From Selaginella moellendorffii (taxonomy: Eukaryota > Streptophyta > Lycopodiopsida > Selaginellales > Selaginellaceae), in the NCBI RefSeq assembly GCF_000143415.4, contig NW_003314336.1, positions 800,354 through 864,353 on the forward strand: a stretch of DNA of 64,000 nucleotides. Direction: 5' to 3'. This document shows positions 44,899 to 59,652 of the stretch, one piece after another (position 1 is the first letter of the stretch; every line of letters begins with the position of its first letter). The notes beneath the pieces were generated by a model, which saw nothing but the letters and a program-made list of their open reading frames with translations, was not told where the DNA came from and made no database searches. The position numbers and the translations under genes are program-made.

Positions 44899-47594
44899 TT
44901 ACTTCTTTGCTGGATACGGCGCAAAAATAACAGACGAGTTGTGTCCGCCGAAACCGAACGAGTTGGACAGGGCCACTTTGACGTCCAGCTTCTGTTTGTT
45001 GGCACCAACGATTACCTCCATGTTCTGCGAAGACCGTCAACGAGCAACAAATTGTTATCAAAGCGATCGTAATCTAAAGGCTGAGATTACTTACCACGTC
45101 CTTCTCGGGTGTATCGATGTTGATTGTGGGATGCACCCATCCACTTCGGATTGCCTAGAACACACACGCACTTTTCACTTTAATCCTGAAACATTTGAAG
45201 GCAAGTACCTGAATCGTTGCAATCGCCTCAACACCCCCTGCTGCTCCTAGCAAGTGCCCTGTCATGGACTTCGTGGAGTTGACTTTAATCTGCGCCACAA
45301 CGCAAATGAGCGTTACTGAATGAAGCTCGTTCTGTTGAAGAGTACCTCGGAATTACTGCCGAAGCACCGCATAATAGCCTTGTACTCCTGGACATCGCCA
45401 GCCTGGGTGGAAGTTGCATGAGCATTCACATAGTTGACGTCTTGTCTATCGACGCCAGCTTGGGCCAGCGCCTTCTCAATGCAGAGCAAGATACCCGCGC
45501 CTGCTTGAACACGGTTATAAAGAAGAAACTCAAAAAGAAAAGGGAAAAAAAAACATTTAACACCTTCGGGATGGGGCTCCGTCATGTGATACGCATCGCA
45601 AGTCGAACTTCCGCCTAGAAACTCCGCATATATCTCGGCACCTCGCCTCTGCATTGTTTAGATTGTTCACGCTCCTCGACTGCAAACGTTCAAAGACCCA
45701 CCTTGGCGTGTTCCAACTCCTCCAAGACGAGGACGCCCGCACCCTCCCCCATCACAAACCCGTCTCGGCCCTGCAAAACCATTGCTACATAGTAAAAACT
45801 CTGCCACTGTGCACAAGTGCATGCAACTCACCTCATCCCACGGGCGAGAAGCTCTTGATGGTTCGTTGTTACGCTGAGACAATGCCCTGCAGGCAACAAA
45901 TCCTCCGAGGCCTATAGTGGATGAAGTTGAGCAGTCAGTTCACGGAGCAACGCTGGACACGTAGTGTCCAGAATGACATACCGATAGGAATGATGGCTGC
46001 ATCAGATCCACCAGCAAGCATCACGTCCTGTGCAGAAAGGCTTTCTATAATTGTGTCAAAAAGATTCTAACTCGATCAAATCTCTCGTTACCGCTTCGCC
46101 TCTGACAATGTGATTGGCGGCGCTCAACATGCAATAGTTGCTGGTTGCACAGGCCGTCGAGATGGAGTAGTTCGGCCCCATCCAACCCTGGTCAGAAAAT
46201 GAGATCCCTTAACTCTGTGTTTCGCCGTTCCAACGCGTACATACCAGATCCATCGCTAACATCGCGGAACCCATATTTGTTGTCGCAAACGGAACACAAA
46301 ACGGGTTCATCTTGCGGTATGACACTCTGAGAGCCTCGATTGCATCGCTAAACACCTGGCACAACGCAAGGGAAAAACAGAGCCACGACAAGAGTTAAGA
46401 GTAGACTAACAACAGAAAGAAAGAGACTTTAGTGGTGACACACACACACACACACACACACACCTGCATGCCTCCCATTGCAGAACCAATGAGAACCCCG
46501 CACTTCGTCTTGTCGAGCTGGTCTATCACGTCCCGAGTCATTCCAGCGTCCGCTACAGCTTTCTTGCCAGCCGTGAGCAAGTAGAGCATGAACTTGTCCA
46601 TGCGCTTACAAAACTTGGGGGCCACCCAGCCATCGGGCGAGAAGTCTTTGATCTCGCCGGCAATCCTCTGGTGCAAAGAGACAAGAGTAAATCAAACAAA
46701 GAGTGAATCGAGTTCCAGGATCCTCACAGTAGGAAAATCTTTGCAGTCGAAGTTCTCGATCTCTGTTATTCCACTTGTGCCGCGGAGCAGATTCTCGTAG
46801 AAAGCATCCGGCTCGTGTCCAAGGCAGGACACAACACCCATTCCCGTGACAACGACCCTCCGTTTCTTGGTCGCCACAACTTTCCTCTCCACGCTCTCCT
46901 TGACAGGTTGCACAGGTTGCATAGGTTGAACAGCCACTGCCATGTTTCTTCCTGCTGCAACCCATAGCGAATCACTAGTTAGTATGAGCAACCATTCTCC
47001 CAATGCAAAATCCAAAATCTCATTCTCGTGCGTGCGTGCATGCATGCATGCATGCAACCAAGGCTTGCAGGCTGAGCTCGCCACGATCGACTTAGCAGCA
47101 CTAAGTGGTACCAGTGACAGGCAGCACCAAGTCAAACAAGAGCAGTGACCTCGATACGAATGCGATGGAAATGCGAGCGTACCTGGCGCTGCTGCTGTTG
47201 CTCGAGGACCTCGTCTCCTAGACGGCCTGGACGACGACGACGACGACGACGAGGGAGCGGCAGCGAAGAAGGAGGGAGACCACTTTGCGGAGCGATGGTA
47301 CTCGGGGCATGCCTCGAAAGAGAGGCACGATCCCAATCCCGACAGACCTGATTCGTAAAGCGCGACCACAGCTCCTGCCATGGATGTTGGGGGGGGGGCG
47401 GCGGCGGCGGCGGTGGCGGTGGCGTGGAGCTGCTGTAGATCGCGAGCTCGTCGCCGGGATCTCCTGCTGCCAGCGGGAGGCGGAGCCATTGAAATGGAGG
47501 AGGAATTGAGGTCTCCGCCGCAGATCCCATGGGTGAGGCACGCCGCAATCAGCCACGTACACAAGGGTGCGGCTGCTGCGCCCACCATTGCCAT
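44899..47594 (-). CDS. KASII: 3-oxoacyl-ACP synthase II, plastid (KAS II)
   Basis: Condensing enzyme of plastid fatty-acid synthesis that extends palmitoyl-ACP to stearoyl-ACP. A low-complexity Ala/Pro/Ser/Arg-rich N-terminus (transit-peptide-like) is separated by an intron of about 0.23 kb from [20 protein letters not shown] and [20 protein letters not shown]. Then come [53 protein letters not shown] with the catalytic Cys, [45 protein letters not shown] with the first catalytic His, and [12 protein letters not shown] with the second. [22 protein letters not shown] and [12 protein letters not shown] mark KAS II rather than KAS I. The start at 47594 is the most upstream in-frame Met and is uncertain; 47487 (MAPPPAGS) is a good alternative. 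An intron carries a (CA)n tract. Confidence 0.92.
46438..46463. repeat. (CA)n microsatellite in KAS II intron
   Basis: About 26 bp of uninterrupted CA/AC just inside an intron beside the exon encoding [12 protein letters not shown]. On the coding strand it is a GT tract close to the donor site. Confidence 0.95.
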
Positions 47595-47854
47595 TGCTCG
47601 TGGTTGCTCCTCTCCTCCTCCTGCCTTCCTTCTCCCTGCGCCTAAATAACTAGTAGGAATAGTAGGCTGTTTTAATTTTAAGGTCTCCGTCTCCCACGTT
47701 ATTTATTTTTATTGAAACTCCAGTGAGCCAATGGCGACACACACATATCCCTCCTCGTCCGCTCATTTCTCTCCTCTCGCCTTTGTTGCTGATAAGCAGC
47801 TCGCTCAGTGGCTACACGACGAGCCCCCTAAAACCCTCTCAAATCTCTTTTTAT

Positions 47855-48664
47855 TCATCCCTGCATTTGAGCCTTGGCACCCTGCAGCATCGGGATGAGC
47901 TTCCCCTGACTGTGAAGGCGGTGCGTATCTGTAGACAGACAGATTGGAATTGGAAGAAAGAAAAGGAAGTCATTCTACGGTAAAACAAGATCCAAGTACT
48001 TGGTTGTAACATACCATCACATCCCCCGACATGCTTTCCACCTGAGAATGCCACGGAGGGAGGAATTCATTAGACAAAGCAAGCAAAGAGTTTGCTCACC
48101 AATAAACACGTTGGGCACCGTTGATTGCCCGGTCATTCTTTTCAAGGCTGCCTGGACGTCCGCCTCCTCAACTAAGACACAAATCCAAAACAAACCATCA
48201 GATCTTCGAGTCGGATCCAAGAGACGAGCTACAGAGAGAAAAACCAGTCACCGAGCTCGTCCAATTCCACGACCACCACCTTCACTCCCAGCTTCTTAAA
48301 CAGGCCCTTCACCTTGCTGCAATAGCTGGTCTCAACACACAAATCAAGTCCCGAGTAAAATAACATGAGAGAAAGAAACTTTGAAGGAGAAAACTTACGG
48401 GCACCACGACTTGGAGTAAATGACAACGGGATTGTGCTCGTTCTTGCTCTTGATGAGATCATCCGTTTGAGACTGGGAGCTAGACATACTCTTCACCACA
48501 ACGGATCGCCCGATCTCCCTGTTTTGCCGTCGAAGGAGCCGGAAATCCGTGGTGCGATGCCGGCATTGCATCGCATTTGGTGAAGGATTGACGCGATTCG
48601 CCCATGCCTCGCCCGCGCTCCCCTTGACTGCTACCGCCCTTGGAGCACACAAGGAGGAAGCCAT
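47855..48664 (-). CDS. Plastid-type CPYC glutaredoxin (GRXC5/S12-like)
   Basis: Exon 1 encodes a transit-like leader (MASSLCAPRAVAVKGSAGEA ... RRQNREIGRSVVVKSMSS) and then the start of the fold, NPVVIYSKSWCP. The next exon completes the active site to CPYC and gives SKVKGLFKKLGVKVVVVELD. Later exons supply VQAALKRMTGQSTVPNVFIG, then GKHVGGCDDTHRLHSQGKLI to the stop. TVP and GGCDD are the glutathione-binding landmarks of class I glutaredoxins. The position of the fold after an Arg/Ser-rich leader matches the chloroplast GRXC5/GRXS12 group, whose sites are usually WCSYC or WCSYS; the CPYC here is the classical dithiol form. Its start is 212 bp from the divergent kinesin-5 start. Confidence 0.87.
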
Positions 48665-48876
48665 GCCCTAAAATGCGCCCATAGGTCACGGGTTCGACAC
48701 TCTTTAGCCCCAATCGTTTGAAATATTTCTTTCCGTTGGAGCCCTGATAGCCTAAAAGCTTTGGCGAGGCGGAGAAGCGGGAAAGTGGTGTCTTGCTCGT
48801 GGCTGTCTAGGTTAGGGCATCCATCGATCGACGCAGCTGTGGCGAGCAGGATCGCAAGCTTCTCGCCGTCGGCCAT

Positions 48877-51800
48877 GGCGGGCCGCCACGAGAAAGACAA
48901 GGACAAGGGCGTCAATGTCCAGGTTCTACTGCGATGCAGGTAAGAGAATGCTTGATCTGGCCTCCGCCGCTGCCCATCTCTCTGTTCTTGCTACTCCAGG
49001 CCCTTCAATGACGACGAGATCAAGGCGAATGCGCCCCAAGTCATCTCTTGCCATGACCAACGCCGTGAGGTCACTGTGTACCAGAACATCGCCAGCAAGC
49101 AAATTGACAGGACATTCACATTTGACAAGGTGCCTCGTCCCTTTCTCTCTTTCCTTTTTTCCCTCTTTGCTCTTCCGCCGCGAGGAAAGCTCAAACCCAC
49201 GTAAGTGCAGGTCTTTGGTCCTTCTTCTCAGCAGCGCGATTTGTATGATCAAGCAATCATTCCCATTGTGAACGAAGTTCTCGAAGGCTTCAACTGTACC
49301 ATTTTTGCGTATGGACAGACCGGAACGGGGAAAACTTACACTATGGAGGGAGCAGGAAGAAAACCCAAGGTATGAATATCGATGCCTTTCTTATCTAGAA
49401 TGTCTATCTCATCTTTATGGTTCCAGAGCGGGGAACTCCCTTCTGAAGCTGGAGTTATTCCAAGAGCGGTTCAACAAATCTTTGACACGCTAGAAAGCCA
49501 GAATGCCGAGTACAGTGTCAAAGTCACGTTTCTGGAACTTTACAACGAAGAAATCACAGACTTGCTCGCACCTGAGGAACTTTCGAAGGTGATGGGAGAC
49601 GAGAAGCAGAAAAAGCCTTTGGCTCTGATGGAGGACGGGAAGGGAGGAGTACTTGTCCGGGGTCTTGAAGAGGAAATCGTGACCAGTGCAAACGAAATTT
49701 ACAGCCTTCTTGATCGGGGATCTTCTAAAAGGCGAACAGCAGAAACGCTTCTAAACAAGCAATCGAGGTACGCCCCTAGAAGGTTCTGGCTAAGTACGAA
49801 TCTGTATTCTTTGTGTTGTTGCAGCCGTTCACATTCCATATTTTCAATCACGATTCATATCAAAGAAGCAACACCTGAAGGCGAGGAGTTAATAAAATGT
49901 GGCAAGCTGAACTTAGTCGACTTGGCTGGCTCAGAGAATATTTGCCGCTCTGGAGCTAGGGAGGTGAGTGTGGCTCTAGTCAGTGATCATGACATGACTC
50001 CCATGGTTTGTTGTCAGGGGCGTGCTAGAGAAGCCGGAGAAATCAATAAGAGTCTACTGACGCTTGGACGGGTCATAACTGCCCTTGTTGAACATCTCGG
50101 CCACATTCCATACAGGTTAGTGACTGTGACTACGAAGAAACGACTGCTTGCTAAATATAATGGTGCTTTGAGCAGGGACAGTAAGCTCACGAGGCTTTTA
50201 CGAGACTCTTTGGGCGGCAGAACAAAAACGTGCATTATTGCCACCGTATCTCCGTCTGTGCACTGCCTAGAGGAAACACTCAGCACGTTGGATTATGCTC
50301 ATCGAGCTAAGAACATCAGGAACAAACCAGAGGTACGAGCATTGTAAAATGTTACCGCAATTCCGATCTCTTCTCTTGGCATAGGTTAATCAAAAGATGA
50401 TGAAGTCTGCACTGATAAAGGACCTCTATGGAGAAATTGAAAGACTGAAATCAGGTGGGGTCTTGTTTTTCTCTTATGTGTTTACTGATTTATGGAGCAG
50501 AGGTTTATGCTGCTCGGGAGAAAAATGGCATCTATGTGCCTCGTGAACGCTACTATCAAGACGAAGCTGACAAGAAGGTATGATTTTCGACTCAACCTTC
50601 ATGCCTTCTAGAAGAGTTTCTTGTCAGGCAATGACAGAGCGTATTGAACATATGGAGTACGAGATTGAAACGAAAGACAAGGTAAAAATGACCTGTATTT
50701 CCGACATAATATGTGTTTTTCTTCGCTTCAGCATCTAGATGAGATTCAAGAGTTATGTGAACGAAGGCAACAGCACAACACCGAACTACAAGCAAAGCTT
50801 GTCGAGACGCAGGTTTGATTTTTGTTCTTATTGCTATATACACTTCAATATTCGTGGCTTTCAGGCTAAACTTGAGGAAACTGTCGAAACTCTTTCGACG
50901 GCAAAAGAAAATCTTAGGCAAACCCTTTACGCAGTTCATGGTCGTGAATTTGTCATTTCTCGGCAACAGGATGCAGGTTTGTTGTATTTTCCAATTTAAT
51001 AGTTACACAAACTTTCTGCTGCAGAGACTGTTCTGGTCGAACAAGCGTGCAAGCTTTGCGGCGACTTAGAAACCGCAGCTAAGGAGATTGACGGTTTATT
51101 CCAAAAAATAGGTGTGTTGGTTGCAAGTTTATTGGGTATCACTATCGTTATACTTTGTTCAGAGAGAAAGGGCACGTTGGAGTCGTACAACAAAAAACTA
51201 GTCGGGACGTTTCGTGAAGAGCTTTCTGTGCACCTTCAGTCCCTAAATTGTTCGTTAGGCACATTTTTGTCTCAGCAGCAAAAGCAATTGCAAGCGCTTG
51301 AACAACAACTGGGAAGTTTCATGTCTTCCAGGAATGAGGTGCGGCTGTTATTTTGGTTCCGCATTGATTTTGATTTTCGTTTCTGTGTTTCTAGAATGTT
51401 GACGATTTGAAAGAGAGGTTGGAAGGCTTGAAGAGAACCTGTTGTTCTAGACTTCAGTCTGTTCATGGTATTGTTGGTGAACACCAGCAAGATGCCGTTC
51501 ATACTTTGGACAAGATTCAGACAGCTGTTTCAACTCATTACGCTTCTACTTCAGATGTAAGAACTTTTTCTTTTTACTTGTTTTATATTTTGTGTTCGTG
51601 TTTCAGCTACTTTCTGCCGTTGCTTCACAAGCCGATGGAACTCTGGAAATGTTCGAATCGCATCTTTCTGAGCAGCAGCGTGAACTGGCTTTGTTTGCAC
51701 AGCAGCAAAGAGAGGTCTGTGTTCACCTTATTAGAATGATCTTGAGTTAACTATCTGCTGCGCAGAGCTGCCGTCACAATGCAGAAGCTGCAAGCGCGGT

Positions 51801-53165
51801 CCTGACTCTGATGGTGGAGTTTTGTGGGAAGTTGAGAGAAGATGTTACTGAAATGGGTCGTATGATTGATGAAACTCATAAGACTCGCCATGAGCTGCTT
51901 TCTGGCCTTTCACTCGAGTATCAGGTGCGTTGAGCATTTATGCATAAGATCGATCTGATTTTTAACTTCTTACGACAGGAAATGTCTAAAAGAGAAGAGA
52001 AACACCTGCAAGACGAAATCAGCACCTTGCTGGTTAGTGTTATGGACCGAAGTAAGAAAATGGTAATGTCCAGTATAATCTTTGATAGCTTTAGTTTAAT
52101 TTACTTTCGTGGTGTAGGTGGCTGAGCGGATCAACTCTTTGATGGAGGCATCTGCAAAGGATACACAATGCATACGCAAAAGTGTTCTTGACGCTCAAGT
52201 GGCCGTTTCCCATACAGAGGACCGTCTCAACATCTTTGTAAAGGAAGCTGATGTCAATGCACGTGATGCGTCTGCTTTGCTGGCAGCCAGACACTGTCAC
52301 ATGGAGGAGCTTCTTCAGCAAAGGTACATTTGCGTTGAACATATTTGCGCTGAGCTGATCCCCTTATTCCCAGTGTCAAAGACACCGGTGTTGCCGCAGA
52401 CAAATGGAAATCGTCCTTGGGCTCTTTGCGAGTTCTTGGAGAAAACAACGTTCCTGTTGTTGCTGCAATATTCGAGTTCGTTTTGCCGTTCAAAGCTTCC
52501 TGTGCATGGTAATATCTACGTTTGTTTCAGGGAAGCGCACAAATCGGAGTGTCTATTCTCGACAACCTTGGGCGCCGCAAACATGTTGGCACAAGAAGAA
52601 GTGTCGTCGGAGATAGGATCCATTTCGACGCATACCAACAGTAAGCTTCTTCCTCCCTGTGTAGCTAGCTGCCAGGTACATTCTTTTAACTCTTGGTATA
52701 TACAGATGTCCATGCCACTGAGCATGAGGTGCTCTTGAGTGTCCAATCGCATATTGGATCGCATTGCCGACAGCTGAAAGACATGGAAATGGAGCACACC
52801 AAGAGCGTGGAAGAAATAACGGGCACCGCGGACACGTATCTGTCAAGCAGATATAAGGTACACTTGGTTACGTCCTGAGCTTGTTAACTAACAACTGACT
52901 CTCTGCTTGGCAGGAGGATCAACCGACGTGTACGACACCAAGAAAGCGTTCAATCGAGATTCCTACGAGCGCGTGCATTCAGCAACTACGAGCACCACAC
53001 TCGGATGTCCTGCTGCAGGAGTTTCAAGACAAGCACAGCCCCAGGAAGCATCCAAGGCAAGAAAATGCCATGGCAAAAGAAGGCGCGAAAGCATTCACAT
53101 CCTTGGAAGCAGCCAAGCGGGAAACCAGGATTCCTCTCACTGCAGTAAACCGTATGGAGCTCTAG
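48877..53165 (+). CDS. Kinesin-5 (BimC/Eg5-type) motor
   Basis: Homotetrameric plus-end motor that slides antiparallel spindle and phragmoplast microtubules. [20 protein letters not shown] opens the motor. [16 protein letters not shown] is the P-loop, a switch I block reads [24 protein letters not shown] is switch II, and [17 protein letters not shown] lies in the conserved C-terminal part of the head. [17 protein letters not shown]-type sequence leads into a neck and a long coiled-coil stalk spread over many short exons. The tail exon contains [14 protein letters not shown], the BimC box with its CDK-type TP site, and ends at RMEL-stop. That box and the motor make kinesin-5 secure. The start at 48877 is preferred over an in-frame upstream Met at 48761 because family members begin close to the motor. 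The gene converges on CUL1. Confidence 0.92.
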
Positions 53166-53412
53166 AGAGGCTGAGAAGGTACCGCAAGCAGCTAGTTACG
53201 ATTCCTTGTACAATAATTTATAGGATGGACGTTGGCTAGCTCGCCACTCGAATCCTACGGTTTTCTCCCGTGTCTTTTTATTTTTTTGCTTCTTTAAAGA
53301 CTTCTTCCTTCATTACGATAGCGTGTAAAGTCGTCGATTTTTATAGTCAAGAAAAGAGGAAAAAGAAGAAAAAACCATCCAAAATGAATACACGCGATTT
53401 TTATCAACAGCC

Positions 53413-56558
<3,146 letters not shown>

Positions 56559-56571
56559 GGCTGCCGAGCCT

Positions 56572-56732
56572 AAAACCCTACAATGCCCCGCCGGACGACC
56601 TAAGGAGCCAAGCGCCTGCGCCGCAGCTTACAGTCGCGGATCTCCAATTCTTCGCTGCTCCATGCGCCGCCAAGCTCGGCGCAACCACGCAGCAGCTTGA
56701 GCCCTCTTCCCTCCTTCGGCCACAAACCCTAA
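56572..56732. promoter_or_regulatory. Telo-box pair between CUL1 and COQ8
   Basis: AAAACCCTA at 56572-56580 lies 13 bp before the CUL1 start. AAACCCTAA at 56724-56732 lies 135 bp before the COQ8 start. Each is positioned to act on one of the two divergent genes; function is inferred from the motif. Confidence 0.5.
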
Positions 56733-56867
56733 AAATCGGAGCCTTAGCTTGGCCTATAAACGCCGCGTTCTCTTCCCGACCTTTCCTCTTAAATTTTTTT
56801 CCTTTGGGGTTTCTTTTTGCCCTTTGCCTGGGCGTGAATTTTTAGGTCTAGGCTAGGGCACGAACGA

Positions 56868-58961
56868 ATGCTGCAGGATGCGGCCAAGCTGGCGCTGGGC
56901 TGCGCATTGGTGGCGCGCGAGCTCCTCACCTCCGCCAGATCCTCCTCCTCCTTGCTCGTCTCTCTCACTGATCTCGCCGGATTGACCAGGGGCCGCATCC
57001 ATCACGCCATCACGGCGCCTGTGGCATCGCATCACCAATCGCCACGCCAGGAAGCTGAGGTACGAGTAGAATCGAAGCAGAAGCCCATCGATGCGGTGGA
57101 CGGTGAGAGAATTTCAGTGGCGCCACCGCCACCGCCGCCACTACCGCCACCACCGCCGCCGCTAACAGCCGGTAACGAGCATCTCTCCCAGTTCAAGCTC
57201 GCCCGCAAGGTGAGGAAGCCGCGAGAGAGGCGCGTCCCATCGACGCCCATGGGCAGGATCATGGGGTGAGTCTAGTTTCTATCCAGAAGAACAACTAAAC
57301 TTTCCTCTGTGACAGCTTTGCTGGAATGGGAGCTGGGCTTGCATGGGGCACTGTCCAGGAATCCGTGAAACGAGCGTGGTCTGGCCAGGGGCAATCCGGT
57401 GGCGATGCGCTGCTCTCCCCGTTCCTGAGCGACAAGAATGCCGAGCGTCTTGCTCTTGGCCTGTGCCGGATGCGCGGGGCAGCTCTCAAGCTCGGACAGA
57501 TGCTTAGCATCCAGGACGAGACGATCATTCCTGCACCGGTAGTTTCTTGGTGGTAATTTGCAAAAGGGCCCTGCAGTGCTTGTGAGTGCTCATTAACTCT
57601 CTTTTCCTTCTTTTGCTGTAGATTTTGGCTGCTCTCGAGACTGTTCGTCAAGGTGCTGATGTTATGCCCAAGCAGCAGTTGCATGAGGTGCTTGTCGCTG
57701 AGCTCGGGCCGGAGTGGAGAGAACGTTTACAAATTTTCGATGATCAGCCTATGGCTGCTGCAAGCATTGGACAGGTGCGACTATTGTCATTCTTTTCTTG
57801 TCTCATTGCTTTCTCGCATCAGGTCCACCGAGCAACGTTAAAAGGAGGTCAGCTGGCGGTGATGAAGATACAATATCCTGGCGTTGCCAAGAGCATTGAC
57901 AGTGACATAGACAATGTCAAATGGCTGCTGGAGCGCACCAATCTTTTGCCCCGGGGTTTGTACCTTGACCAGGCTATCAAGGTGAGATTTGGATAAACAG
58001 GAACGCTTTACAGGATCGCTTGAGCCTTAGTGTATATAGGTTGCGAAATCTGAGCTGGCGTTGGAATGCGACTACTATGTGGAAGCAGCAAGTCAGAAAA
58101 AGTTCAAGGAGTTGCTAGCAGGCGAGCAGGAGTTTTATGTTCCCGTCGTGTATGACGAGTTGAGCAGCAAGCGCGTGTTGACAACTGAGTTCGTGCCAGG
58201 TACAGACAAAGCATGTAGTTTGGAAAGCTCACACTCCTTATTTGCAGGTGTTTCGATCGATAAGGTTGCGACAATGGAGCAGAGCGTTCGGAACCACGTA
58301 GCCAGTCAGCTTTTGAACCTGACCTTGAGGGAGCTGTTTGAGTTTCGCTTCATGCAGGCAAGCCTACTTTTTCTTCCCCTCCTGTTTCTAACTTATTTAA
58401 CTGTTGTCTTCCCAGACGGATCCAAACTGGAGCAACTTCTTATACGATGAGGGTTCGAAACGGATCAACTTGATAGATTTTGGTGCTGCTCGACACTATC
58501 CAAAACGCTTCGTAGACGACTACTTACAAATGGTAATCCAGGACTGCATTTCGTTCTCCTATCCTACTAACAGACTAGCGCATCAGGTTATGGCGTGTGC
58601 CAACAGAGACCGGGACAAAGTCGTGGACATGTCCATCAAGCTTGGCTTCTTAACCGGCGAGGAAGCAGACGTGATGCTGGATGCACACACGGAGGCAGCG
58701 TTTGTGGTCGGCCTGCCGTTTTCAGAGGATGGAGGCTACGACTTCCGCAGTTCAAATCTCACGTCCCGCGTCTCCGCGCTGGGGGCGACGATGCTGAGAC
58801 ATCGCTTGAAGCCACCACCCGACGAGGCCTATAGCCTCCACAGGAAGCTGTCTGGAGCGTTTCTGGCATGCATCAAGCTCGGGGCAGTGGTGCACTGCAG
58901 GAGAATGCTACTCGACGTCTACCACAAGCATGCTACGGCAGTGGAAGCCGTGGCAGGCTAA
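56868..58961 (+). CDS. COQ8: Mitochondrial COQ8/ADCK3-type ABC1 kinase
   Basis: ABC1/UbiB-family atypical kinase that supports ubiquinone synthesis in the inner mitochondrial membrane. The start [20 protein letters not shown] is followed by a Pro-rich linker, then [18 protein letters not shown] and [20 protein letters not shown]. The diagnostic KxGQ motif is in [13 protein letters not shown]. The Ala-rich nucleotide loop is [12 protein letters not shown], followed by the invariant Lys in [10 protein letters not shown]. The catalytic and metal-binding segment is [10 protein letters not shown] and [10 protein letters not shown], with the DFG Asp. The C-terminus runs through [17 protein letters not shown] to AVEAVAG-stop. 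RRVPSTP-x-(S/G)-R plus the KxGQ domain puts it in the COQ8 clade rather than among the plastid ABC1Ks. It converges on CITRX with 36 bp between stops. Confidence 0.92.
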
Positions 58962-58997
58962 CGAGATGAGGTGCGTGTGCGTGTATTCCATTCCATT

Positions 58998-59634
58998 TTA
59001 CAGGAAGATCTCACTCACTTTGTCTCTCTGGACATCCAGTTCTTGCTCAATAATGTCCCGGAGCACCTCGAGAGGTAGCAGGCCTTCTGTCCGGACGACT
59101 GGATCCCTGTCCAGGTTTTTGGTCACAAACAGCAGCGTCGGCAGTCCTCGCAGCTGAGAATAAAAGTCGCATTTTTTTGGCCAGCAAGAGTGTCTTTTTC
59201 AGTTTACCTGGAGCTGGTGGGCGAGCTCGTACTCCTCATCCGTGTCCACCTTGAGAAACTGGACTTTTTTGGAGAACTCGACCGCGAGCTGAGAGGAAAA
59301 GATGGGCGATGGAAGGATGAAACTCGACAGCTTACTTGTTCCAGCGCTTGAGCCATTGGAATGCACGGGCCACACCAGGTTGCGTAGAAGTCCACCACCG
59401 CGGGCAATTCCAACCGGCCTTTGCTGCCAAAGACGAGCTTCTCGAGCTCCCGGGCATTCACCTTCTTCTGCGCCAATGCAATGCAGCTCCAATCCAACCC
59501 ATGAGAGGAAGAAACTAGCATTGCATTACCACTCGGTAGTCGCCATACTCGACGTACTTGATCCTCCGCTTGGCGGGCGGCCCTGACGCTGGCGGAGGCT
59601 GGCCATAGAGAGCGGTGGTGGTGGCGACCAGCAT
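58998..59634 (-). CDS. CITRX: Plastid thioredoxin-like CITRX (TRX z)
   Basis: Thioredoxin associated with the plastid RNA polymerase complex and fructokinase-like partners. MLVATTTALYGQPPPASGRP is a short transit-like leader. Then KKVNARELEKLVFGSKGRLE, LPAVVDFYATWCGPCIPMAQ with the WCGPC active site, VQFLKVDTDEEYELAHQLQ, RGLPTLLFVTKNLDRDPVVR and TEGLLPLEVLRDIIEQELDV follow. Features typical of CITRX/TRX z are CGPC-(I)-x-MAQ-x-LE, KVDTD-(D/E)-EYE and RTEGL-(I/L)-P. The C-terminal DVQRDKVSEIFL is longer than I expect for the family and may come from reading past a normal splice site. The start is only 18 bp from the divergent HISN1 start. Confidence 0.9.
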
Positions 59635-59652
59635 TTGTTTAAACCCTAAATC
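59635..59652. promoter_or_regulatory. 18-bp gap between divergent CITRX and HISN1 starts, with telo-box
   Basis: The whole gap between the two start codons is 18 bp and is largely filled by AAACCCTAAA (59641-59650). Any 5' leader of either mRNA must run into the coding region of its neighbour, unless translation starts further in (HISN1 has a second Met at 59671). Confidence 0.6.

Noticed and set aside
48680-48712. tRNA T-arm-like sequence (GGTCACGGGTTCGACAC)
   Set aside because: The T stem does not pair (ACGGG against CTCTT), and no D arm or anticodon arm is found upstream at the right distance.
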